Assembly: GCF_965638725.1 (NCBI RefSeq)
Contig: NC_134951.1
Coordinates: 75,209,068 to 75,273,067, forward strand
Reading direction: 5' to 3'
From: Aptenodytes patagonicus
Lineage: Eukaryota; Chordata; Aves; Sphenisciformes; Spheniscidae
DNA length: 64,000 nt
The stretch's first letter is position 1; every line of letters starts with the position of its first letter. A program made the translations under genes and the position numbers. Shown in pieces: positions 47,701-58,234 of the stretch. A model generated the notes under the pieces. It worked only from the letters and a program-made list of their open reading frames with translations, searched no databases and was not told the origin of the DNA.

Positions 47701-50700
47701 CCAGTTAAAAGCGGTTAATAGTAGGTGTGACACACAGACTAATAATAATATTGGCCTGCATCTGTAGTCTAAAAGATGGGATGGTTTCTTGTTTTCATGC
47801 ATTTAAGCTTTTCTGTGTAATGGTTGTTACCGAAGCCTTATGTTGCTGGGGAAACTGAAACTGGAATTGACCCATTATTTTAAAACTCTGAGCTCGAGAA
47901 ACACGTAAAAAGCATAAAAGGTAGAAAGTGAGTTAGATTTTGGTGGCTGTCAATTCTGCACTCTTTAATATAATAACTTCTAATTACATTGTAATTAGCA
48001 AGTTGCTAATAGAGATCTGCTGCTCTGGAACAAAGTAAAGGTTAAACTAGCATCATGACTATGTTCAGCTGAACCAGTAATAACTTTGCTCTGCACCAGT
48101 GCAGTATCTCTATGTGAGAGGGTAGTCCCAGTGGCAATAAGCTGGTATTGCAAAAAACCCGTTATGAGTCTGTTTAATAATGCCTGTATTCCAGTAATGG
48201 ATGATAGAGTTGTATTCATTAACGTTTAGTTCAGCTAAAGCAGCCAGAGAGGTTTGGTGATTTATTTATTTGCTGCTGTGGGTATCTGTGGTATCTTCTG
48301 GGTGGAGCACGCGGAGGATTTGCTGCCTTTTTTCTTCTTCTAATTCCCCAACTCCATTTGCAATTCAAGTGCTACTACTATAGTTAAACCAGTCAACGGT
48401 GCCTTAATGCATGCAAGACTGGTGCTATTATTAGTGCTGAAGTTTAGGAGGTGCATTTTCTAAGTATGATTTTAGGGGTTTTAAATAGGCGCCTGTGTTC
48501 CTGCCGTACTTTCCTTAGCGTTGCGCAGCTTTTCGGTACATAGCAGGATAACAACCAAAGGCTGTGACCTCCTTATGCAAATCGATTTGCTGTTACAACA
48601 TTAACCAAACACTGAATTCGATAATGCTTTACAAAGCAATGAACTACACCGCTGTTGGAAAGACAAAAGCACAGATGCAAACACTTGATAATTACAAGGT
48701 CAGAACGGGTTTCAGGAAAGCTTTGAGTATGCAAAATGAAATGTCCAGGGACACTTTCCATTTCCAGGGGAATCTAAATATTAAAGCAGGCAGCAATCAG
48801 TTCTTTCTGGTGAAGGTCACTTGTGAGACCTTGCACTTAGTCCTGTTCTGGCATGTGCTGTATTGGATTTACATTGCTGATGTAAATAAATGACGAGCAT
48901 TCTTTTAGTATTTTAATTAGGTTGCAGAAAACATGCCATAAAAGATTCCATGTAGTCCATATGTGTGCGTGTAAAATAACGTATTGTCAGAAATACAGAA
49001 TGGGTATGTAGTAGGAATTATGTGTTGGAGAGATGCAGTTATAGCCATAGAGATTTAATTTATTTATTTTCAGGACTGTCCTGGGTATTTTAAGCCTGGG
49101 AAGATCTCCTTTCAGCTTAGGCCAGCAGAGTTTAAAGTGCTGTGGGGGTGCTGCACAAGGTGGAAAGTACAACAGCCTCCAGGTTGAGTATTCCTATAGT
49201 AAAGAGATTGCCAGAATAGTGATGAGGGGGTCCCAGGAACAGCTATTAGTTATATTAGCTTCTGTGTCAATATAGCGTCATATAGCTGAGTCCGGCCTTT
49301 CTTCAACTTTCTGCCTTGTTCGTGGTCCTTCTCGGCGTAGCATGCTTTTGCTTTTTCCTCGGTGCTGCAGATTTTAGTCATTGACTCAGTATTTACTGCT
49401 TGGATTTCTCTTCTGGTAATTTGGGAACTGTTTCTCAACAGCCTGTGTCGGGGTTTGCTCTCGCTACCAGTTTATCTGCGATGATGGCTGCTGCATTGAC
49501 ATCACATTTGCTTGCGATGGCGTGAGACAGTGCCCTGATGGATCGGATGAAACTTTCTGCCAGAACTGTAAGTGCACCGGGCCACAGTGTAGATTGTGAA
49601 AGTAACCGCAGCCTGAATGACCAAAGGGAAACGATGGCCCTCCTGTGGCCTCTCTCCCCGTGAGCAAGCAGCTTGCAGCCACCATAGAGCATTTCATTGG
49701 AAATAGCACATGGGAAGGTTTAATGTCCGCACACAGCAGATGCTCAGAAATGAAGTCCCTTTTCTTCAGAGCATACCAAAGCTGTCAAAGATCCCCAAAT
49801 GACAGGTTTTCTGTCAGAGTTCTCAACATTTAAAAAATCAGTTCTTCGCTTGCTTGATGATTATGGAAACAAGGACCCTGGTCTTGATCTGAAAGGGTGT
49901 CTCAGAGGTATGCTTCAAAGTGCAGTTACGCACCTTGCAAGAATCTGAAACACTGGAAATGTGAGCACGTAGGGGAACCAGTTGATTCACCAGCACTCTT
50001 GGCTTTCATTAGTCATCCTCAATACATGCCCATGCTCAGCTAAGTGAACAAAAATCATCAGTGAGTGAATTGGCACGATGGCTAACCACTCTTTCATTGA
50101 TATTTCAGTTGCTGGATTTCGCTTTAGGGTTCATGTCTATACTCTTGCTTAAGAACTGACAGCGGGCAATTGTTAACTTGCTACGTATCTGGAACTCACA
50201 TTCATCTTATGTCTGAACGTGATGAACTTGTTTAGCCTGCCTTAAGGCCAATATCACAGGGTCTTCCATCAGAACGCTCCCATTCCCTTCAATTCGATAT
50301 AAAAATTATGATTTTTGTTTCTGTTAACACAGTCAGCCCGGGCCGGAAGACCGTGACTCACGCGGCTCTTGGCACTACCCAGCAAAGGACTGTAAACACA
50401 GATGAAAAATTCTCTGCAGAAAACACCCTGAAAGCCACTGCCAGAAATCAACTGCTTTTTTCAGTGGACGCAGACATGTCTAACCAATCGCTTTCTCAGG
50501 GACCAAAGAAACAAATCAGTGGATTTGTGCCAGGTAAGAACTGAAATGAACCAGTTTCAAGAAATCTTTCTCTCTTGTGGAAGAAAATGTCTTGCACCTT
50601 AAATTTAATTAAATTGTCTTTTGGTTCCTGGCTAAGAGTAAAAATTTGCAAATGTACAAAATGCAAAAGAAGCTTGTAATAATTAAGTTACAACTAGGTA

Positions 50701-53700
50701 TTGCTTTATAAAGTCAAGTCTGGTTCTTACCAGGTGCAAAAAGAAAGTTAAAATGTAGAAATGCTAGGAAAAGAATACAATCTTAAGGAACAAAACGTGC
50801 AGTGAGCTAAATACAAATTCTGCCACAGGTTCAGCTGTGTAAGCTGATGTATAAGGCTCTTTAAATCTGTAGGGGGTACCTTCAGGAGAACATAACAAAG
50901 TACTGTTCAACTTAGATGAGAGTAATTGCATCTCTCCTGGTGCTAATCGATGACTTTTTTTTTCCCCCCTGAAGTAATGTCTTGATTATTATGGGCACTT
51001 TTTTCCTGAAGTGTGTCTCCAGGGCAGGAGAAATCTTTTATCACTATAGAGACGGCTCAGTCTTTGGTAACAAGCAACCCCAGGTCCCCAGTAGTATTGT
51101 CCGTAGTGGCTGCAAGCCTGTTGTGAGTCAGTGTGTAGTGATGTTGCAGGCAGAGTCACCGATCCTTGCCTTGGTAAAACTCCAGAAGCTGCAATGAAAC
51201 TGGTGTGTCTTTTAAGGTTCTTGCTGGTGAATTAAAATGATCTGAAATGGCACTTGAAAGAAAGCAAAACTATGTGCACAGAGCCTAAAATGAGTGCGAG
51301 ACCTCCCACTTTTATTTCTTCAGAGTTCAGACTGATTCTTGCTGCCCAAGATGCAGCTAATTATAAACAGCTTTATTTTCTTGTTACAACAGAGCAGTGC
51401 TCAGTGCCCTCTGCTGCTGACTCTTGTAAAGGGCGCTTCCCTGGTTGGCACTTTGATGTTTCTTCAGATGCTTGTGCTTCATCTGTGGAGACCGCAGAGG
51501 GAGTGAAAGCAACGTTCTTCAAGAATTTGACTGCCTTGGTGAATGTGTAGGAACTGATAGCAAAATCCTCTCTCAAATGTTTCCCCCTCTTCTGGCAGTG
51601 TAGATGACCTCGGTGCTCCTTATTGGAATGACTTAAAATTCTGAAGTATGCCCAAAACCCTTCTCGCTCGCATAGTCCGGAGTGACAGCTGATACGGGGC
51701 CACCCAAACGAAACATCAAATTGCCAAAGGGCATTGCAGGCTCCAATGGAAAGTCAGCTGCCGAGTAGGTCTCAAAAACCATTGGGCTTGTGAATCCAGA
51801 AGTAAAACCAGAATTGAGGTCACCAACTTCGGCAACCTATAATCAGAGGTTATAATTGGAAGTGCATGTAAAAGCGTGGCACTTCTGCATAGTCATTTTC
51901 TGTGTTTACCCGTTGCACAGTTACTTACTTGCACCATTTTTGCTCTCAAGGTAGCCTTTTGCACAGCAGTAGACAATAAAAGAAAAAAAATTACCATAAA
52001 ACTAAAAAAATGTGATGGGACTTCAGTGATTAGTGTACTACCAGAAGCTGTTGTAATCTTTTTAATTTCAAACAGGCAAGATTTCCAGCTGACCATGTCT
52101 GGTTTTAATTCTTGTGGTTTTAATATTGCTCTTTTGACAAGGCTCAGTCAGAATTTAATTTCAGTTAAATGATACTTAAGGATTTCCTTCTAGGACCTGG
52201 TCCTTACTGACCCAGGAGCCCAATACTTTTAACCAAAAAAGCAGCAAACAGCTCAGCGAGTTTTTAAATTGCCTATGGATCAGTTCCAAAGAGGGTGCAT
52301 GTGGTGGGACATGAAGAGGTGCTAGGTACCTGGGTCCAAAGGGCAACCGCCAAAATCTGCTCTGAGTTGCTGTCTTCTCATGCAGTCACTTAAACTCTGT
52401 AGGAGTCACATGCTGTACGTTAATGATTCCCAGAGGTCCAGAGAGGTTCAAGTCCTGCCCCACTGGTAAGCACCACAATCTTTATGGAGTTGAGGAGACA
52501 GGTATCTAACCTGTTCCTAAAAATCCACCCAGAGCCATTAATTAGATTTCTCTCCATCACTGCAATCTCAAGGAGGTTACAGACCAAATCTAATAATTAG
52601 GTGCTACAAAAATGAGAGACACAGAAACACTGGAGCAGCTCCATGAAGCCTGCCTGGAAATGCGTTCAGGAGGGCAATAATTGCTAGACGCATTTTTGAA
52701 GAGAGTTAAGCAGCACTGAACAGAAATCATACCAACCGCCTTGAAAGTTCAGCAATTCCACTGGCAGAAATCCTGTTCTGGGATGGACTGTCTCCTGAGA
52801 CAGTGCTGGACCCGCTGCTGGTGCCAAGGCAGAACCTGTGCCTCCGAGTCACACTGTAAAGGTCTTCATTGGACCAAGACAATAATGTTGCATGTTGGCC
52901 TAGAGTTGACTTTGCAAGCATCCAGGCTCCTGATACACTATTATAAATAAATTTCAAAAATAATCTTTAATGGTTTTAATGTCAACATGGTGAAAAGCTG
53001 TCTACTTAAGGTACATAGTAAGGGATATTGCTTTACAGCGGCAGCACAGGGTCCAGCTTTTCACTTGAGAGCGCTCCATTCAGGGCTACATTTGTCTTAA
53101 TTCTTAGTTGGTATTTACAGATCGTCATGGAAATGCAAGTCAGGAAGGAAAACATGATGCTCTTAGATCCAGTGACTGCAAGGCAGACTAAGAGAAGGTG
53201 TTAATGTTAAGGGTAATTTACCTACTGGAGACAGCATGTGGCACATTCTAGGTGGCTGCTAGACATGATGTTTGATGTAGGAGCTTTCAGCTGACTTTTA
53301 AAGAACAGAATTTTTTTCCCAAGAAGTTGCAGGACTGGGGAGTTGCTTTGTTTTCTTTTTTACGTTTGTTTTTATTACAGTAGTAGTTACAGTACCAATA
53401 AAGACAGGTCCCATCTGCTACTTACCTCCCCATAAGCAGCTTTCGTCTCTGAGAATCCAATAAAGATGTCCAATAAATGGACCTCCTTGCCAAGGACCAC
53501 CATATTTATCTTTTCTCCATTTTAAAAGGAGCTGGGCTGAGCTGTAATGTTTCGGGCTGTGGGATAGTTCCCTGCAGCAGGAACGAGCTTTCTGCCTATG
53601 AAGATAATACTAAGGGAGATTTGTCCCAGAGTCCATTTTCTCCTGATAGTTTCTCTGTTCCCAATTTCCCTTAAGCTGCTTTCTTTACTCCAGTAGCCCC

Positions 53701-56700
53701 TCATATTTGGCTCTGACCTGATACAAGCTTTTTAAGGATTTACGCTTAAGTATGAAAAATGTGAAAATATGCAAGTCCAAGGTAAGGACTGTTTAAAACT
53801 TCTGCCTGACCTAGCAGGGGATCTATTCACAGTAAAGAGGAGGGAAAAAAAAAACCAAAACAAACAAACCCAAAAGTCATTCATTGTTGACAATGGGTGA
53901 ATCTTGTTCTGCACTCCTGCTTTTCCAGTGGGATTCCTCTGCAGCAGGGTCACTCCAGGGGAACACCAAGTCCAACTTAGAGATAACCTCCTCAGGCACT
54001 CAGGGCATGGAGTCTTCTGCAACAGACTCATGGTTTACTTTTGCCCAAGCTGGAAGGCCAAACATTTTCTTCCGTAGTTGGGAGCAGATGCAGGAAGAGG
54101 CATTTAATGTCGATAAAGGAGTCCTTTCCCTTTGCAGACATAGCTCCATAAGTGAAGTAACCCAGACTGCATCTCCTCCAAAGGCCAGCGCAGCATTCTG
54201 CATGGCTGCCTCCAAAGTGCCCCGGCATCCTTTTCCAGGGAAGCTCTCAAGCCCAGCTGCATATTCTGGCACTGCTGCACTTGTATTACGAATGTAGCAA
54301 AAATACAGTTGCAGCAAAGCACACTGGAGTGAGCAGTGGGCTGGTTTCTAAGCAGCAATAGCCAGTCTAGCAAACATGGTCATGCAGACGGGTTGAATTC
54401 ACAAGCAGCCTGAAGATTTGCACTCCCCAGCATAGCCAACTCAAGTGTATAAATCACCATAACAGCTTTGCATTCCGCTGGCACAGGGTCTCTGCCTCTC
54501 CCCAGGCTGCCCGCACCAGCTGTTCTGCAGTACTGTTCAGGGCTGGGATGACAATGTTTGACTGAGTGCCCAAACCTTAGTCATGCTTTTGCTGCAGAGG
54601 CATCGACAGCAGTAGCCATAACCTAGATCTCTAATTTAGGGTAACTGGAAAAGGCTATAAATTGCAATTTCCTAGGCACGGACTAGAAAATGAAGAGAAA
54701 GTGAAAACAAAACGAAACCCACGTAACATGCTTTATGTCAGGCTCCTAAACCTGTTTGGGGAAATCTCTCTTTGTTTTCTAGTTGATAACAGATGAGATG
54801 TTGAGCAGTATTGACTCTGATAGCCCCTCCAGTCCTGTAAGAACAGCCACAAGTCTTAACAAAACCCTACAAGCTTTATTGAAAGGATTCTTCTCCCCTT
54901 CCAAAATTTTCCCGCTAAACTTCTCTCCAGATATATTTGCCAAATGTTTTACAAGCGGTTGACTTAAATATTCCCTCTACTCAAATGGCAGGGAAACAAA
55001 TTTATAAAACAGGCATCCAGATCTAGCCTTGTCATGCAGGCTGGAGCAGCTCTAAGAAGAGCCAATGTCTTTTGGGTATTTCCAAACTAAAGACAAACAT
55101 TCATTTAATACCATTTAGGGAAGACAGAAGCAGAAAACAGCTGCTGGTTTTGGTCTCAGTTACATTCAGGTTATTTTGCACAGCTCTGATATCATACAGG
55201 TACCTTAAAGCCAGTACAGTTTACACTTAGGATTTCCTTAAGTCCCCTTTACATGTCAGAACAACTTAAAGAGCCCGAATGAGGAGGGGGGCTGTGGCTT
55301 GGTTCTAAGGCATTTCCTAGGAGGTGAAGTCGGTGTTTATGCTCCCCTAGCCATAGTGGCAGGGCAATAAAGCCAGAGCCTGGGAGGCTGTGTTGTGCCT
55401 TAGAGTGGGGACATTGGCACTAACCTCATAGAATCATTAAGGTTGGAAAAGACCTTTAAGATCATCAAATCCAACCTCATGCCAGTATCAACGAAACAAT
55501 TTAAGCTTTCATTAACGGTCATGTGTATTTGCTGCTGCCACTAGCAGGGACGTGTTCTGCAGCGCTTCGGAGCTGTTGATGGCAGGCAGGAGTTATGCGT
55601 GGTGCATGTTCCAAGCTAATTGACTTAAACACTTCCTCAACGCCCACCACTATATGTAATTCCAATTACAACGGTTCACATTCATATTTTACAGATCTTG
55701 TAGCATAGTATGTTTCCACTGGCACCGTCACAGTTCCGAGGGCTGCCAGCAAATACAACACAGCACAGTCAAAGTGCCCTTCAGTATTTATCAGTAAAAA
55801 ACACAGAGTCATTACATTTAAAAACATAGGCGTATTTCTGATTTTTGCAAGGGTGTGTTGGTGGATTAAGCTGTCACTCTTGCGTGAAGCGTCCCTGTAG
55901 CTATTGGTGTAGGACTTCAGTGGGAGTGCAGGAGGAGGGAGTCCCAGCTGAGTTACTCTTTGCTCCTGTGAAGCAAAACTGCAGCCGCCTGCACTCCCGA
56001 GATGAACGCTTCTTAGCAGCAAACTATGCGTTGTCTCTTCTTGTGTAGTTACGATGCTCTGCTATATCTTCTGTACTACGCAAAGCTGAAGTCACTCCAA
56101 GTCATCCTCTTTGAAATGTTTTCCCCACCTATTTTTATGTCTTCCAAGTACGTAAGTTCTGCATCTGTATGTGTCAGGTAACAGGCACAATTAAGGTAAT
56201 TTGTGTAGCCAACCTATGCGTTTCCCGCTTTACAAGTTCCAAGGGTGGAGATCAACATAACTTGAAATGGCTTCATTTTCACCTATATATAACTACGTTA
56301 GTAATGTTTTAGCTCAGATTGGTCTATACCTCATTATGGAAGTTTGTAAAAGAGAATTTATATCCATCTTTTTTTTCAGTGGAAAATGACCCACTTGGGT
56401 TTGGTTTGAGATGCATTATGGTTTGCGATGCAAAATTGAATTTACATTTTAGCTTTAGTTCACATTATTTCCAAAATTCAAGTTTTACAATAGGAGCCAG
56501 AAGTTCTTAAACTGTTGGGGGTCTTTTTTATTAAATTTAAGCACTTTCACATTATTTAATTCTAGTGTCCTGTGGCTAAGGCTTCCTGAGTCACTGAACT
56601 GCAATGTTCATTTATCTTGCTTGACTTTGTGCAGATAACAGTTCCTCAGGGAAAAGAACAGATGATAAAAATGGGAATGGCATAATTGTGCCAAAAAGAA

Positions 56701-57168
56701 ATCAGCTTGGAGGTGGTCGTCCAGTCCCAGAAACAGGTAAAACTGACCACGTGAATTCATTCTGAATTATATTAGTTTTTCAGTCAGGTGCTATAGATCC
56801 AGATACTATAGTCAAGAACTGAATAATGTACTTCCATATTCTGAACTGTTCCTAACTTGTATGATCATACAGTTTAGTTTCTCAGCATGAGTTGCTCCAA
56901 ATATTAGCACATAAGTGATAGACTAGCTGTATTTTTAAAGAAAAATTTCAGGTTTTCTCTACCAATTTCTCACTGTATTAAATAAAGTGTAATTTCTCTT
57001 AACCTCGTTGTAGGTGCTGTGTTACCCTTAGCCTTAGGCTTGGCCATCACTGCTTTACTGCTGCTTATGGTTGCTTGCAGACTGCGTTTAGTGAGACAGA
57101 AGCTTAAAAAAGCTCGACCCATTACATCTGAAGAGTCCGATTACCTCATCAATGGGATGTATCTCTAA
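35256..57168 (+). CDS. LRP11: LRP11, low-density lipoprotein receptor-related protein 11 (7 exons, 475 aa)
   Basis: This is a type I single-pass membrane protein of the LDL-receptor-related group. The joined coding sequence is 35256-35790, 42445-42611, 47201-47342, 49442-49567, 50333-50533, 56635-56736 and 57014-57168, 1428 nt in total, with all junctions in frame and GT-AG. Domain order: signal peptide (about 1-24), MANSC domain (about 67-165), PKD domain (about 185-275), LDL-receptor class A repeat (283-321), Ser/Thr- and Lys-rich stalk (324-424), transmembrane helix (426-446) and a 29-residue cytoplasmic tail. Length is close to the roughly 500 residues of mammalian LRP11. N-glycosylation sequons are at N142, N268, N374 and N392. 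The start at 35256 is chosen because it has a GCCATGG context and directly opens a signal peptide. Tandem acceptors at exon 2 may shorten the protein by one to three Glu. Intron 5 contains a decayed Kunitz exon. Confidence 0.95.
38452..38477. repeat. TA-rich microsatellite
   Basis: Interrupted TA/TAC dinucleotide run within intron 1. It has no other evident role. Confidence 0.7.
40074..41440 (-). mobile_element. CR1 LINE with most of the reverse transcriptase, antisense in LRP11 intron 1
   Basis: The 3' tail lies at 40074-40100 (CATAGAATCATAGAATC read on +), and the element runs leftward-pointing to about 41440. The minus frame 41515-40442 encodes the CR1 ORF2 reverse transcriptase, including [26 protein letters not shown] and the catalytic FADD box (complement of 40949-40960), followed by the connection region. 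Two indels break the ORF. One, near 41300, moves the upstream RGM block into another frame. A one-base insertion, near 40460, moves the downstream LFSLEKRR block into another frame. The 5' part with the endonuclease is missing. Its close similarity to the copy at 6906 suggests the same young subfamily. It is non-autonomous. Confidence 0.95.
42064..42119. repeat. 28-bp tandem duplication, one mismatch
   Basis: The unit beginning CTGAATATGTATGT occupies 42064-42091 and is repeated directly at 42092-42119, with one G-to-A difference. It lies about 330 bases upstream of exon 2 of LRP11. Confidence 0.9.
42445..42611 (+). CDS. LRP11: LRP11 coding exon 2: first half of PKD domain
   Basis: The exon completes codon 179 and encodes residues to 234. 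Visible PKD features are a run of acidic residues (EEEEYD), [11 protein letters not shown] (the DGR turn of a PKD fold) and [11 protein letters not shown] (the YxW strand). The acceptor is one of four successive AAG trinucleotides after a CTTCTCTTTTTTTTGCTG tract. The first, ending at 42444, is chosen as the AG nearest the pyrimidine tract. The donor is AAG|GTACAC at 42612. Exon phase is 1 at the start and 0 at the end. Confidence 0.93.
42769..42945 (-). mobile_element. CR1 LINE 3' fragment, antisense
   Basis: Read on +, it begins CATAGAACCATAGAGCAGCC and continues with the CR1 3' UTR complement (GGTTGGAAGGGATCTC, GGTCCAACC) and the start of the ORF end (CTCTGGTGATGGGGACTC). Only about 175 bases of the 3' end are present. 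It belongs to a different CR1 subfamily from the copy at 40074. Confidence 0.9.
44646..45243 (+). mobile_element. Solo LTR of an avian ERVL-type endogenous retrovirus
   Basis: The 598-bp element begins TGTGCTGG and ends ACCATGACA, giving the canonical TG...CA termini. It is flanked by a perfect 5-bp target duplication, ATCCA at 44641-44645 and 45244-45248. The sequence of the 3' third (TGTCTTTATCTCAACCCACG, then a G-run and GTGAGTGAGCGGCTG) is of a type widespread in bird genomes. No internal retroviral sequence is present, so it formed by recombination between two LTRs. It sits in intron 2 in the same orientation as LRP11 and retains its U3-R-U5-like layout, with ACTAAA at about 45110 in place of a polyadenylation hexamer. 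It encodes nothing. Confidence 0.92.
47201..47342 (+). CDS. LRP11: LRP11 coding exon 3: second half of PKD domain
   Basis: Residues 235-281 plus the first base of codon 282. It contains the PKD strands [17 protein letters not shown] and the typical [16 protein letters not shown] ending. N268-V-S is a glycosylation sequon. The acceptor is TTTAATCAG|GTACC and the donor is G|GTGAGA at 47343. It joins exon 2 in phase 0 and exon 4 in phase 1. Confidence 0.95.
47343..49441 (+). other. LRP11: LRP11 intron 3
   Basis: The 2.1-kb intron has no recognisable repeat or exon. It runs from GTGAGA to TTTCTCAACAG. Confidence 0.85.
49442..49567 (+). CDS. LRP11: LRP11 coding exon 4: LDL-receptor class A repeat
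   Basis: Residues 282-323 plus the first base of codon 324. The exon codes exactly one LDLa module. Six canonical cysteines are C287, C294, C299, C306, C312 and C321, with the Ca2+-binding acidic cluster CPDGSDE (312-318) and D307. Two extra cysteines (C283 and C298) flank the core and could pair with each other. Both exon ends are phase 1, the standard symmetric arrangement of shuffled LDLa modules. The donor T|GTAAGT at 49568 is a perfect consensus. Confidence 0.96.
49568..50332 (+). other. LRP11: LRP11 intron 4
   Basis: A 765-base intron running from GTAAGT to GTTAACACAG, with no recognisable element inside. Confidence 0.85.
50333..50533 (+). CDS. LRP11: LRP11 coding exon 5: extracellular stalk
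   Basis: Residues 324-390 plus the first base of codon 391. The sequence is rich in Thr, Ser, Lys and Gln with no cysteine, consistent with an extended and possibly O-glycosylated juxtamembrane stalk. N374-Q-S is a sequon. The exon is symmetric (phase 1 at both ends). The acceptor is TTAACACAG and the donor is G|GTAAGA at 50534. Confidence 0.9.
51393..51546 (+). pseudogene. Relict Kunitz/BPTI-domain exon in LRP11 intron 5
   Basis: A pyrimidine tract and intact acceptor TTGTTACAACAG (51381-51392) precede an open stretch. Joined to the phase-1 end of exon 5, it reads [20 protein letters not shown]. Kunitz cysteines occur at the positions of BPTI C5 (51398), C14 (51425) and C30 (51473), with exact spacings x8 and x15, and Lys at P1 directly after C14. 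After C30 only two bases separate TGT from the TTC codon (51478) where six are expected, so the frame is lost. In the shifted frame the spacings x12 and x3 to C51 (51532) and C55 (51544) are again exact, but the C38 codon is CGC (Arg, 51493) and the aromatic before the Gly pair is Cys. Inclusion of the exon would meet TAG at 51548. A weak donor GTAGGA follows at 51547. Confidence 0.85.
55427..55484 (-). mobile_element. CR1 LINE 3'-end fragment, antisense
   Basis: Read on +, the string CATAGAATCATTAAGGTTGG, followed by AAAAGACCTTTAAGATCATC, is the complement of a CR1 3' terminus and is nearly identical to the tail at 40081-40125. Only about 60 bases inserted or survived. Confidence 0.9.
56635..56736 (+). 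CDS. LRP11: LRP11 coding exon 6: membrane-proximal stalk
   Basis: Residues 391-424 plus the first base of codon 425. The sequence is hydrophilic, Asn-, Gly- and Lys-rich, with a sequon at N392 (NSS) and a Gly-Gly-Gly-Arg-Pro turn near its end. It is symmetric phase 1, with acceptor TTTGTGCAG and donor G|GTAAAA at 56737. Confidence 0.9.
56737..57013 (+). other. LRP11: LRP11 intron 6
   Basis: A 277-base intron, the shortest in the gene, with no additional feature seen. Confidence 0.85.
57014..57168 (+). CDS. LRP11: LRP11 coding exon 7: transmembrane helix and cytoplasmic tail
   Basis: Residues 425-475 and the stop TAA (57166-57168). [20 protein letters not shown] is the transmembrane segment. 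It is followed by a basic stop-transfer region ([13 protein letters not shown]), which gives a type I topology. The tail ends [13 protein letters not shown]. It contains E465-S-D-Y-L-I, which fits the acidic dileucine sorting pattern [DE]xxxL[LI], and two tyrosines. The acceptor is CTCGTTGTAG. Confidence 0.95.
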
Positions 57169-58204
57169 AAATTGGATTTAGGTCAGTTGTTTTCTCCCCT
57201 TTCTCCTGTGTCCATGAACCTCTGCCTCTATAAAAGGACCAAAACCTTTAGTTAAGTTTCAAGCGTAGAAGCAGCCTACGGGATGAGGAACATGTTCTTC
57301 CCCTTGGGTGATAAAATAAAAAAGTGGGTAGATGCCTGCGCTCAGAAAATAAGAAGCATTCAGGCTCCAGAGAGTAGCTCCAGTTGGCTCTTGTGCAGAA
57401 GACACTGCAAGGTGGGGACACCCCAAACTGGATGTGGGGTGCCCTTGCCCTCCCCGCAGCAGTCAGGGTCCCAGCCGCAGCAGAGCATGCCCCGGGGCCA
57501 AGGCACAGGAGCAGCCAAGGCCCAGCAGCCCCAGCTGCGCTGGCTGAGGCGTAGAGGGAAGCCTGTGCCACCCTGCTCTTCTCAGTGCTGCCACCACTGT
57601 GCTCCGCTCAGGGGACCGGGACGCTCCAGACCAATGCGTTACTTCACTGTCCAGCAGAGACTGATGTGGGTACTTTCCACCTGATGCACTGGGAGTATTT
57701 TCATTAAAGAATTTATCTTGCTTTGTTAATTAAAAGCAATCGCTATCTGAGCACCAGCTTTTGTAATGGAATTTGGGATTTAAGGAACAAAGCATCTTTT
57801 TTTCATTCGTAGTTTAAACCTCTGTGCAGCTAACGGAGAGTCATGCTTACTAAATGCTAAAATGAAAAAATAGAAGTCCTCGGCGGATGAGTTCGGACTT
57901 ACCAGTGCTCGACAGCAGTCATGTGCAATCCCAGAGCTATGTCTCTCCTCGGAGCTCAGGGCTTGTTCAGCCTTTTCCACCCCTAGCTCGACACCCTCCA
58001 CAGCGTGAGAGAGCAGCACGCAGCGGCTTTTACCCGAGACGCCGGAGTGTAGGATTCCTGCTGGTTATCCCATAGCTCCCTGCAAAGCTTGAAAGCTTCG
58101 GCAACCTGCCCTCACCCCAGCAAAATTCTCATAGAATTAGAGCAAGTAATTGATATGTGTGAGTGAACTTCAGGTGTGTTAACAGTAAAATGTGTACAGT
58201 ACAT

Positions 58205-58234
58205 GTTATATATACATATATATATATACACACC
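58205..58234. repeat. TA/CA microsatellite in the LRP11 3' UTR
   Basis: An alternating TATATA run passing into ACACAC. It may be polymorphic and would form part of the long 3' UTR isoform. Confidence 0.75.

Larger units (their letters stand above)
50534..56634 (+). other. LRP11: LRP11 intron 5
   Basis: A 6.1-kb intron from GTAAGA to TTTGTGCAG. It contains the Kunitz exon relict (51393-51546) and a short CR1 tail (55427-55484). A 137-codon open frame at 53884-54297 is not recognisable. A possible very old L3/CR1-like scrap lies near 52500-52570. Confidence 0.85.

Noticed and set aside
52500..52570. Possible L3/CR1-like scrap (TATCTAACCTGTTCCTAAAAAT)
   Set aside because: The similarity is limited to about 25 bases of a common LINE motif, too little to annotate as an element.
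53884..54297. 137-codon ORF in LRP11 intron 5, open on both strands
   Set aside because: No recognisable domain. There are frames of similar length on the opposite strand, and no splice sites compatible with LRP11 phase were evident.
57283..57684. 133-codon ORF downstream of the LRP11 stop
   Set aside because: It lies within the 3' UTR in a locally GC-rich patch, has no family resemblance and is best explained by base composition.
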